The position numbers and the translations under genes are program-made. A model generated the notes under the pieces. It was not told where the DNA came from. It saw only the letters and a list, made by a program, of their open reading frames with translations, and made no database searches. Positions 7,741 through 13,768 of a stretch of DNA of 13,768 nt are shown here, in pieces. The stretch comes from an uncultured bacterium (GTDB lineage Bacteria; Cyanobacteriota; Vampirovibrionia; Gastranaerophilales; Gastranaerophilaceae), in the NCBI GenBank assembly GCA_949286405.1, contig CASECH010000170.1, forward strand, positions 1 through 13,768, given 5' to 3'. The stretch's first letter is position 1, and each line of letters opens with the position of its first letter.

Positions 7741-8270
7741 TGACACAAACACTTATTGACGTAAAAAGTAAAATCAGGGACGTTAAAGATTTTCCCAAAG
7801 AAGGTATCATTTTCAGAGATATTACAACAGCACTAAAAGAACCTGAAACTTTAAAAGTAATGATTGACTACTTGTGTGAACAATTTAAAGGTGTAAAAAT
7901 AGATTATATCGCAGGTATTGAAAGTCGTGGTTTTATATTTGGTATGCCAATGGCTTATAAATTAAATGCAGGGTTTGTACCAATTAGAAAGCCTAATAAA
8001 CTACCTGCTGCAACATATTCTCAAGAATATGAACTTGAATATGGTACAGATAAAATTGAAGTACACCAAGATGCTTTTCCTCAAGGTGCAAATGTTCTTG
8101 TTGTAGACGACTTACTTGCAACAGGTGGTACTGCAGAAGCAGCATGTAAATTAGTAAAGAAAACTGGTGCAAATCTTGTTGGTATAGCTTTTCTTATTGA
8201 ACTAGAAGCTCTTAAGGGTAGAGAAAAACTTAAAGATGCAGGAAAAGTTATTTCAATGCTTAAATATTAA
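7740..8270 (+). CDS. apt: Adenine phosphoribosyltransferase
   Basis: A cytosolic purine-salvage enzyme that converts adenine and PRPP to AMP and pyrophosphate. The 176 residues match the family. Seen are DFPKEGIIFRDITT at 17-30, the ESRGFIFG segment at 61-68, RKPNKLP at 83-89, and the PRPP-binding loop VLVVDDLLATGGTA at 119-132. The ATG overlaps the preceding TAA by one base (TAATG). AAAAGGAG (7725-7732) inside the end of the glycosyltransferase gene serves as ribosome binding site, so translation is probably coupled. A strong terminator begins immediately after the stop. Confidence 0.97.
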   Translation: MTQTLIDVKSKIRDVKDFPKEGIIFRDITTALKEPETLKVMIDYLCEQFKGVKIDYIAGIESRGFIFGMPMAYKLNAGFVPIRKPNKLPAATYSQEYELEYGTDKIEVHQDAFPQGANVLVVDDLLATGGTAEAACKLVKKTGANLVGIAFLIELEALKGREKLKDAGKVISMLKY

Positions 8271-8271
8271 G

Positions 8272-8304
8272 AAAAAATCAGGGTAAAAACCCTGATTTTT
8301 TTTT
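8272..8304. terminator. Strong intrinsic terminator after apt, probably bidirectional
   Basis: A 12-bp stem AAAAAATCAGGG / CCCTGATTTTTT with a TAAAAA loop is followed by a U-tract of nine on the + strand. The mirror A-tract gives six Us on the minus strand, so the converging LOG operon may also end here. The 135 bases from 8305 to 8439 contain no convincing gene. Confidence 0.93.
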
Positions 8305-8439
8305 ATACATTCCACGAGCTTGTTTCTTTCATCATCATATTAACTAAACTTAAAGCGTGATCTTGTTAGAATATTAAAACTTTTATGTTTACTATGCCAA
8401 CTTGATTACAAAAAATAATTTCTGAATAATGAAAAGCTA

Positions 8440-9039
8440 CTATTTTCTACTATAAATTTGTTCTTTTGTAATTAGTACATTTTTAGGTTCATAATTTTTT
8501 AAATATTCTATAGCATCACAAGGAGTTGAGGCTAGATAGTATAAATCACGTGCTGAATCTGATGCAAATTTTAAATCTATTATATGCTCAAAAAATTCCA
8601 CCAATTTATCATAAAAGCCATTAGTATTTAATAAAATAATAGGTTTATTATTATATCCAAGTTGTTTTTGAACAATCATTTCAGATAATTCTTCCAACGT
8701 CCCGAGACCTCCTGGAAGAGCTATTACAGCATCAGATAGTTCATCCATCTTAGCTTTTCTGCTTCGCATACAAGGAGTCACATAAAGTTCGACGCATTCA
8801 TCTGTATGTACACCCATATTATGAAGTTTTTCAGGCATTATACCAATAATTTGACCACCATTCTTTTTTACTTGTTCAGCACAAGCCCACATAAGTCCTA
8901 AAGAGCTCCCACCATATACCATATCCATACCAGCATTAGCAAGAAGGTCTCCTAGTTTTGAAGCATCTTCATAATATATAGGATCTAAATAGTTACAAGA
9001 TGATGCAAATACACAAACTCTTTGTATGTTATTAATCAT
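8440..9039 (-). CDS. LOG-family protein (cytokinin-riboside/nucleoside 5'-monophosphate phosphoribohydrolase, TIGR00730 type)
   Basis: A Rossmann-fold enzyme family that hydrolyses the N-glycosidic bond of nucleoside 5'-monophosphates to release the base and ribose 5-phosphate; in bacteria the natural substrate is usually unknown. From the chosen start the protein has 199 residues. Motifs are VYGGSSLGLM at 41-50, the substrate-binding MRSRKAKMDE at 91-100, and the signature PGGLGTLEE at 109-117. The start is ATG at 9039, because GGAGG (9049-9045) lies five bases before it; a GTG at 9051 would add four residues but lacks a ribosome binding site. The ATG lies within the last codons of the upstream gene (8-nt overlap), indicating translational coupling. 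The N-terminal VFASSCN differs from the more usual CGSS pattern. Confidence 0.9.
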   Translation of the reverse strand: MINNIQRVCVFASSCNYLDPIYYEDASKLGDLLANAGMDMVYGGSSLGLMWACAEQVKKNGGQIIGIMPEKLHNMGVHTDECVELYVTPCMRSRKAKMDELSDAVIALPGGLGTLEELSEMIVQKQLGYNNKPIILLNTNGFYDKLVEFFEHIIDLKFASDSARDLYYLASTPCDAIEYLKNYEPKNVLITKEQIYSRK

Positions 9040-9673
9040 CAAAACCTCCACCTATTTTATAGTAATAAGAACATCCGATACCGCTGCCACTATCAGAACA
9101 ATCTTTTTTTAGCTCATCCATATCCATTTGAGCTCCAAATGGCTCTATTCTGCCTTCATCATATATGTTTATACCAAATATATCTTTACCCCAACAATTT
9201 GGAGGTAAAAGACCATTAATATCAAACATCATCATAAAAAATGCATCATTTTCTTTTTCTGATTGAATATCTTTTATGCCAACAATTGTATTATTTTCGG
9301 CATAATAAAAATCACTAAAATTATACAACTGTCCTTTATAAGAACGATTTCCATTCATATATTTAATTTTATAATGCTTACTTATAGTTTGATCTGTATT
9401 TAATCGCAGATAAGGTTTTACTATCTGTAATAATAATTTTTCTCTTTCTTGTGGAGTCTTAGCTCTATTGAAACTTGTTAAAAGTTCTCCTGTAATATGA
9501 GCATTTATAACTTGAAACATATAGTCTACACGATTATATCTCTCATTCCACTTAGAAATAAAATTTGCCTGCCTTGTATTCTCGATAGAAATAGGCATCA
9601 TAAGCAATATCGTACCAAGCATAAAAAATAAAGCTATTGAATATTCCAGTTTCCAATATTTTTTTCTAGCCAT
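9032..9673 (-). CDS. Pilin-like single-pass membrane protein of unknown function
   Basis: A 213-residue protein with no sure family assignment. A basic N-terminus (ARKKYWK) precedes a hydrophobic helix at about 11-30, then a soluble extracytoplasmic part. Glu10 sits where the conserved +5 Glu of a prepilin would be if residue 6 were +1, but the -1 Gly is Lys, so a canonical peptidase site is absent. The segment DINGLLPPNCWGKDIFGINI (151-170) followed by GRIEPFG (174-180), and cysteines at 160, 192 and 201, resemble the C-terminal part of type IV pilin-like proteins that I recall from Gastranaerophilales. It starts 14 bases after the PHP gene with a TTGGAGAA ribosome binding site, and overlaps LOG by 8 nt. 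It could also be an unrelated anchored protein. Confidence 0.6.
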   Translation of the reverse strand: MARKKYWKLEYSIALFFMLGTILLMMPISIENTRQANFISKWNERYNRVDYMFQVINAHITGELLTSFNRAKTPQEREKLLLQIVKPYLRLNTDQTISKHYKIKYMNGNRSYKGQLYNFSDFYYAENNTIVGIKDIQSEKENDAFFMMMFDINGLLPPNCWGKDIFGINIYDEGRIEPFGAQMDMDELKKDCSDSGSGIGCSYYYKIGGGFDD

Positions 9674-9687
9674 AATTTCTCCAATTA

Positions 9688-10542
9688 CTATGCCATATCA
9701 ATAAGCTTCTTTTCTTGAAGCAATTTATCATATATCCATTCTGGAACGAAATTCTTGCCCATTACAATTTGCCCATTCATTATATTCGGTGCATGAAAAT
9801 CAGACCCGCCGGTAACTATCAAGCCAAGTTCTTCTGCCATTGATGAAAAATATTCAACACACGCAGGAGAATGTTTTCTATGATAAGCTTCTATTCCTCT
9901 TAATCCATATGACATTAAATCCTTAATTAAAGGTTCTGCGATATCCAAATCATGTGGATGTGCTATTACAGGAATTCCTCCGGCATCATATATTATTTCA
10001 ACTGCATCCTGAGGAGATACTGTCTTTCTTGGAACATATACAGGAGAGTCGTCATGAATATATTTTGCATAAGCATCTATTACACTCACTGTACCACCTG
10101 CATTAGTAATAGCTTTAGCGATATGTGGCCGTCCTATACTGCCACCTTCCGCAACCTGTTTTACAATGTCTTCATACTTTATCTTTATACCTTCTTTTTT
10201 AGATAAAAGGGCGATAATTTCTTTGGTTTGTTTTACCCTTGCGTTTTGTTGAGTTTTCAACAACTCTCTAAAATCACTATTTGTATCGTCCATAAAATAT
10301 CCTAATATATGTACTTCATAGTTTTTATAAAGAGTATTTATCTCAACCCCTTCTATAACTTCTAATTTATCTTGTTTTCCTGTTTTCTTCAAATAATCTT
10401 TAGCGACATTATAAGATAAAATATTATCATGATCTGTCAAAGCTATTGCACCAAGTCCGACATCAATAGCCGTATCCACGATTTTTTCGGGCGAAAAAAC
10501 TCCGTCCGAATAATATGTATGAATATGTAAATCACACTTCAT
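9688..10542 (-). CDS. PHP-domain metal-dependent phosphoesterase (RNase AM/TrpH-YciV-like)
   Basis: A 284-residue polymerase-and-histidinol-phosphatase domain protein. Relatives hydrolyse 3',5'-nucleoside bisphosphates or trim RNA 5' ends (E. coli YciV/RNase AM). The metal ligands of the PHP barrel are all visible: H6 and H8 with D13 (HIHTYYSDG), D37 and H38 (TDHD), E67 (GVEI), H79 (EVHILGY), H195 (VIAHP), and D248 with H250 (GSDFH). GRPHIAKA at 137-144 lies in the family-typical insertion. The ATG overlaps the stop of ymdB by four bases (ATGA), with GAAGGA upstream. Being next to RNase Y and YmdB genes fits a role in RNA or oligonucleotide breakdown, but substrate assignment is inference. 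Confidence 0.9.
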   Translation of the reverse strand: MKCDLHIHTYYSDGVFSPEKIVDTAIDVGLGAIALTDHDNILSYNVAKDYLKKTGKQDKLEVIEGVEINTLYKNYEVHILGYFMDDTNSDFRELLKTQQNARVKQTKEIIALLSKKEGIKIKYEDIVKQVAEGGSIGRPHIAKAITNAGGTVSVIDAYAKYIHDDSPVYVPRKTVSPQDAVEIIYDAGGIPVIAHPHDLDIAEPLIKDLMSYGLRGIEAYHRKHSPACVEYFSSMAEELGLIVTGGSDFHAPNIMNGQIVMGKNFVPEWIYDKLLQEKKLIDMA

Positions 10543-11372
10543 GGTCGTTCATCCTTCTCTTTCCTATTTCTACTACAAAAAACTCTTTTTATAGCGACAG
10601 CGTAACCTGTAGAAGGATTAAGCTCAACTTCCACTGCACAAACCTGTGTAATGTCGCCTTCAGCTACATCATAACGTTCCGGAATTACTGTGGTAAATCG
10701 TGATAAAGAAGTACTATATTCCATTCCTATAACTCCGTCACTGGTTCCGCAAAACCCGGCATCTGTAATATATGCCATGTGATTTATTATTTGTTCATCG
10801 GCTGTTTGGACATGAGTGTGAGTCCCGAAAAATGCACTTACACCTAATTCAGAACAAAAGCGACCAAAACAAATTTTCTCTGCAGTCGCTTCTGCATGAA
10901 AATCAACAATTAAAATAGGTGTAATTTCTTTTAGACGCTTAATTTCATCTCTCACACATTCCCAAACAGAATCAACAGGAGCCATAAATACTCTTCCTAA
11001 AGCATTTACAACAGCTATTTTTAAACCATTTTGTATTTCAAATATTCTGCTCCCGACTCCTGGTGTTCCACTAGGGTAATTAAAAGGTCTGACTAACTTG
11101 TCAGCATTATCGATGTAGTTAAAAATATCTTTTTTATCCCAGATATGATTTCCAGACGTCATACAATCTACACCATATCCTGAGATTTCATTATAATTCT
11201 TTTCTGTAAGACCAAATCCATGAGATGCATTCTCTACATTCGCAATAATAAAGTCAGGCATTTCATTATCTTTACACAATTCTTCAATATAGTCTCTCAC
11301 AGCATACCTACCAGGTTTGCCGACCATATCTCCAAAAAATAATATTTTTATTGTTTTTTCATCACCTGACAT
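10539..11372 (-). CDS. ymdB: YmdB-type metallophosphoesterase (TIGR00282 family)
   Basis: A calcineurin-like phosphodiesterase family; the Bacillus member hydrolyses 2',3'-cyclic nucleotides and influences biofilm and motility states. The 277 residues match the family. Dimetal-site residues seen are D15 (FFGDMVGKPGR), E47/N48 (ANVENASHG), N75 and H76 (SGNHIWDK), H158 (VDFHAEATAEK), and H184 and H186 (GTHTHVQTAD). AAAGGAAA precedes the ATG. The protein begins with about seven residues before the usual first strand, so a slightly later start is conceivable. It lies directly downstream of rny, as in Firmicutes, and overlaps the PHP gene by four bases. Confidence 0.94.
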   Translation of the reverse strand: MSGDEKTIKILFFGDMVGKPGRYAVRDYIEELCKDNEMPDFIIANVENASHGFGLTEKNYNEISGYGVDCMTSGNHIWDKKDIFNYIDNADKLVRPFNYPSGTPGVGSRIFEIQNGLKIAVVNALGRVFMAPVDSVWECVRDEIKRLKEITPILIVDFHAEATAEKICFGRFCSELGVSAFFGTHTHVQTADEQIINHMAYITDAGFCGTSDGVIGMEYSTSLSRFTTVIPERYDVAEGDITQVCAVEVELNPSTGYAVAIKRVFCSRNRKEKDERP

Positions 11373-11390
11373 AAATTTCCTTTTCTTTGA

Positions 11391-11420
11391 AAAGGGGCTG
11401 AGAAAAACTCAGCCCAAAAA
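11391..11420 (-). terminator. Hairpin between rny and ymdB, weak terminator or processing element
   Basis: A perfect 8-bp GC-rich stem, GGGCTGAG / CTCAGCCC (11415-11408 and 11402-11395 on the minus strand), has a five-U loop. It is followed by CTTTTC, only four consecutive Us. It begins six bases after the rny stop. It could partly terminate rny transcripts, stabilise their 3' end, or be a processing point; no separate ymdB promoter fits in the 48-bp gap. Confidence 0.65.
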
Positions 11421-12941
11421 TTATCTTGCAATTTCAGTAGTTCTAAACTCTCTTACAACTGTTACTCTTATTTGTCCAGGGTAATCAAGTTCATCTTCGA
11501 TACGTTTTGCAACGTCACGAGCTAATTTTTGAGAAGCGAGATCATCAAATTTTTCAGCTTCTACAATAATTCGAACCTCACGACCAGCTTGCACTGCAAA
11601 TGATTGTTTAATTCCTTCATAGCTATTTACAATTTCTTCAATTTTTTGAAGACGTTTAATATAAATTTCTAAAGTATCACGTCTTGCACCCGGTCTACCA
11701 GCAGAAATTGCATCTGCGACTTTTACAAGTACTGCTTCTATTGTGTTTGCGACAACATCATCATGGTGAGCTTCTATTGCATGAACCACTTCAGGTCTTT
11801 CTCCATATCTTGTAGCAAGTTCAACACCTAATTGAATATGAGTACCTTCTTGGGTTTGATCAACTGCTTTACCGATATCATGTAAAAGACCTGCACGTTT
11901 TGCAACTGCTTCATTTGCACCTAATTCGGCAGCCAACATGCCTGCGATATGACCAACTTCTAAAGAGTGTTTCAAAACATTTTGACCATAACTTGTTCTG
12001 TAATAAAGTCTTCCAAGAGTTTTGATTAGCTCTTTATTTAAGCCCATAACTCCCATATCTAATGCAGCATTTTCACCCTCACGCCAAATTTTCTTTTCAA
12101 TTTCTTCTCTTGCTTTTTCTACCATTTCTTCGATTCGTACAGGGTGTATACGGCCATCTACTATAAGTTTTTCCAAAGCAAGTTTTGCAATCTCTCGTCT
12201 TACCGGATCAAAACTTGATAATACAACAGCTTCCGGAGTATCATCTATGATTAAGTCTACTCCTGTCAAAGTTTCTAAAGCTCGAATATTACGACCTTCT
12301 CTACCAATAATACGACCTTTCATTTCGTCATTTGGCAATGCTACTACTGAAACGGTTGTCTCTACAACTTGCTCAATCATACATCTTTGCATAGTCGTAG
12401 AAAGAATTTCTTTTGATTTTTCTAAAGAAATTTCTTTAATCTTGGCTTCATTTTCACGAATTAATTGCATCTGTTCCTGTGCTAAATCATGCTTTAGCTG
12501 TTCTAGTAACATATTTTTTGCATCTTCTGCAGACATGCCAGAAATTCTTTCCAACTCTGTCGTCTGCTTTTGAACTATTTCTGCAAGATAGTCTTCTTTA
12601 TCAAGTAATTCATCAAGCTTTCTTTGGACTTGAATTTCTTTATCGGTATACTCTTGTATTTTATCCTCAAGCATATCCTCACGTTTTGCTAATTTTTGTT
12701 CTTGTCTTGCAAGTTCCTGTCTGCGTTCTCTTTCTTCTTCGTTGAGTTTCTCTCTGTCATCTTGCAATTCTTCAATTGCTTTAATTTTTGCCTCTTTTAA
12801 AAGAAGTTTTTCTTTCTCTTCTAATGCTTTTTTATCTTTTTCGGTAGATAAAAGCACGGATTTCATTTTGCTTTGCTGGACAAACAGCACAGCGACTAAA
12901 GCTATTACCGCAATAATCGCAATAATCAATAAAAAGTCCAT
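11421..12941 (-). CDS. rny: Ribonuclease Y
   Basis: A membrane-anchored endoribonuclease that starts mRNA decay in bacteria lacking RNase E or using both. All 506 residues fit the family. An N-terminal membrane helix (about 3-22) is followed by a long charged coiled coil (about 30-185). The KH domain carries GRIIGREGRN at 209-218, and the HD domain has H325 (KHS), H354-D355 (LLHDIGK), AHHDD at 391-395 and the VADAISAGRPGARRD stretch. The start ATG is preceded by AAGGT nine bases upstream. No Walker or other fused domain is present. A 219-bp gap separates it from the upstream CheR-like gene, so it probably has its own promoter, although no convincing -10/-35 pair was found. Confidence 0.97.
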   Translation of the reverse strand: MDFLLIIAIIAVIALVAVLFVQQSKMKSVLLSTEKDKKALEEKEKLLLKEAKIKAIEELQDDREKLNEEERERRQELARQEQKLAKREDMLEDKIQEYTDKEIQVQRKLDELLDKEDYLAEIVQKQTTELERISGMSAEDAKNMLLEQLKHDLAQEQMQLIRENEAKIKEISLEKSKEILSTTMQRCMIEQVVETTVSVVALPNDEMKGRIIGREGRNIRALETLTGVDLIIDDTPEAVVLSSFDPVRREIAKLALEKLIVDGRIHPVRIEEMVEKAREEIEKKIWREGENAALDMGVMGLNKELIKTLGRLYYRTSYGQNVLKHSLEVGHIAGMLAAELGANEAVAKRAGLLHDIGKAVDQTQEGTHIQLGVELATRYGERPEVVHAIEAHHDDVVANTIEAVLVKVADAISAGRPGARRDTLEIYIKRLQKIEEIVNSYEGIKQSFAVQAGREVRIIVEAEKFDDLASQKLARDVAKRIEDELDYPGQIRVTVVREFRTTEIAR

Positions 12942-12987
12942 AAAGTTTTTACCTTATCCTTTTCTATTTTTTAATAATACACGCAAT

Positions 12988-13012
12988 GCTCGATACATCT
13001 AACCTATCGAGC
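12988..13012. repeat. Perfect inverted repeat upstream of rny
   Basis: GCTCGATA (12988-12995) and TATCGAGC (13005-13012) form a perfect 8-bp inverted repeat with a nine-base spacer, 47 bp before the rny ATG. It is GC-richer than the surrounding AT-rich region. A -10-like GATAAT (13019-13014, minus strand) abuts it. It may be an operator or a hairpin in the rny 5' leader. No U-tract follows, so it does not look like a terminator. Confidence 0.5.
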
Positions 13013-13160
13013 TATTATCTCTAATTCTTATTAATAATATTTTATTGCATATATTTCCAAAAAATATTTACCTACTACATCTGTAAATATGATACCATGC
13101 AAATAAGTTTTTGTATAGTAAAAATTTTAATTTTTATACAAGAATTGAGATATAAAAAAG

Positions 13161-13768
13161 TTAAGAAACTTTCTGCCAAATAGTAGGCACACTCATGCAA
13201 GATTTTTCACCTTCAGTAAAATATATAGGGATAAATCTATTATCTTTTGATAATGCAGCATGCAAAGGAGATTCTTTGTATATATGACAGAAATAAGATG
13301 GCAAAAATAACTTCTCATCTTCAGGCACATCATCTCCTGCAATATATACATGGTCTTTCAAAAGATTTCCCAGAACTAAAATTCCTCCAGGCAAGAGTTT
13401 ATCATATATTTTATCCACAATATCATTGATTACCTGCTTTTTATCAGTTTTATCGTATATCTCACTTATATCAAATTCGTTTAAATCATAATTTTTTGTA
13501 GGGATATAAAAAGCGTTTCTAAAATATATTGCACCAGCTTTTTGTGGCCCAAGATTTTTTATGTCATTTATATCTCCTAAATTATATGACAACTCTTTTT
13601 TATGTTCATCTTTCAATTTAAAAAATTTTAGTTTTATTTCAGGGAAAGAATTCATGAGCCTTACAAGTTTTAAACTCTCATCATTTTTGAAATCAGGATT
13701 TTCAACAACATCCATTATTTTATAGAATTTATTTTTTAAATCATAATTTTCATCATTACAATTTTCAC
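13161..13768 (-). CDS. CheR-like SAM-dependent methyltransferase, C-terminal part (5' end outside window)
   Basis: The frame stays open from the stop to the right edge (201 residues seen). The ATG at 13715 lacks a ribosome binding site and is internal. The readable part resembles the C-terminal half of a CheR-type methyltransferase fold: a GDINDIKNLGP strand/turn, then AIYFRNAFYI, equivalent to the FCRNVLIYF region of CheR, then a helix and LPGGILVLGNLL, equivalent to the LxPGGxLxLG strand. The SAM-binding glycine motif would lie outside the window. The last part (HAALSKDNRFIPIYF and onward) is not recognised. No chemotaxis genes are next to it, so the target is unknown, and a different class I methyltransferase is possible. 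Confidence 0.55.
   Translation of the reverse strand, partial: ENCNDENYDLKNKFYKIMDVVENPDFKNDESLKLVRLMNSFPEIKLKFFKLKDEHKKELSYNLGDINDIKNLGPQKAGAIYFRNAFYIPTKNYDLNEFDISEIYDKTDKKQVINDIVDKIYDKLLPGGILVLGNLLKDHVYIAGDDVPEDEKLFLPSYFCHIYKESPLHAALSKDNRFIPIYFTEGEKSCMSVPTIWQKVS

Noticed and set aside
8306..8367. A minus-strand 20-codon open stretch ending in KETSSWNV between the apt terminator and LOG, possibly the end of a decayed gene
   Set aside because: It is bounded by stops, has no ribosome binding site, and the frame beyond the upstream stop does not look coding.
12022..12745. Long + strand open frames antisense to rny
   Set aside because: They are shadows of the RNase Y coding sequence, which has all family motifs on the other strand.
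13111..13141. AT-only inverted repeat TTGTATA/TATACAA downstream of the CheR-like gene, considered as a terminator or as an rny promoter (TTGTAT-N18-TATACA)
   Set aside because: The stem has almost no G/C and an interior loop, so it is a weak terminator. The -35/-10 reading is plausible only by chance in such AT-rich DNA and lies about 170 bp from rny.
1..13768. CRISPR arrays, insertion sequences, phage genes, toxin-antitoxin pairs, tRNA or rRNA genes
   Set aside because: No repeat-spacer pattern, transposase, terminal repeats, tRNA cloverleaf or rRNA-like stretch was seen. Every larger open frame is accounted for by the listed genes.

Overview
The window is a low-GC, gene-dense bacterial chromosome segment with ordinary housekeeping and cell-envelope genes. 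No phage, IS element, CRISPR array, tRNA or rRNA is visible. The best lineage guess is a non-photosynthetic cyanobacterial relative (Melainabacteria/Vampirovibrionia, Gastranaerophilales-like). This rests on a CrtE/IspA-type prenyl synthase beside a divergent-PAP2 (DUF212) gene, a cyanobacterial-looking HU, and a membrane protein whose C-terminal pattern resembles pilin-like proteins of that group as I remember them. A low-GC Firmicute is the main alternative, because rny-ymdB synteny and DUF212 (YuiD) also occur there. The assignment is an inference, not a search result.

Left block, + strand (1-5686): the 3' part of rsgA (30S ribosome-assembly GTPase, cut by the left edge) runs into ispA, a short-chain prenyl diphosphate synthase, after a 15-nt gap with a strong ribosome binding site. 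A small DUF212 membrane protein follows from its own predicted promoter. Next is a 1063-residue SWIM-SNF2 ATPase with a TTG start and a potentially structured leader. A perfect hairpin at 5779-5813 ends this block and also serves the convergent HU gene.

Middle block (5835-8304): the HU gene (- strand) and a processive-type GT2 glycosyltransferase gene (+ strand) diverge from a 220-bp intergenic region. The glycosyltransferase gene shares one base with apt (TAATG), so sugar polymer synthesis and adenine salvage are co-transcribed. A strong bidirectional terminator follows apt.

Right block, - strand (8440-13768, transcribed right to left): the C-terminal part of a CheR-like methyltransferase (cut by the right edge), then rny (RNase Y), ymdB, a PHP-domain phosphoesterase, a pilin-like membrane protein and a LOG-family phosphoribohydrolase. 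From ymdB to LOG the genes overlap or nearly touch and must be one transcript. A hairpin with a weak U-tract separates rny from ymdB. The cluster groups RNA turnover (RNase Y, YmdB, possibly PHP) with nucleotide metabolism (LOG).

No clearly new system is evident. The points most worth a second look are the pilin-like protein with a degenerate prepilin signal embedded in an RNA/nucleotide operon, a recurring TTGCxT-N16-TATAAT promoter form, the hairpin-rich leader of the SNF2 gene, and inverted repeats flanking rny.
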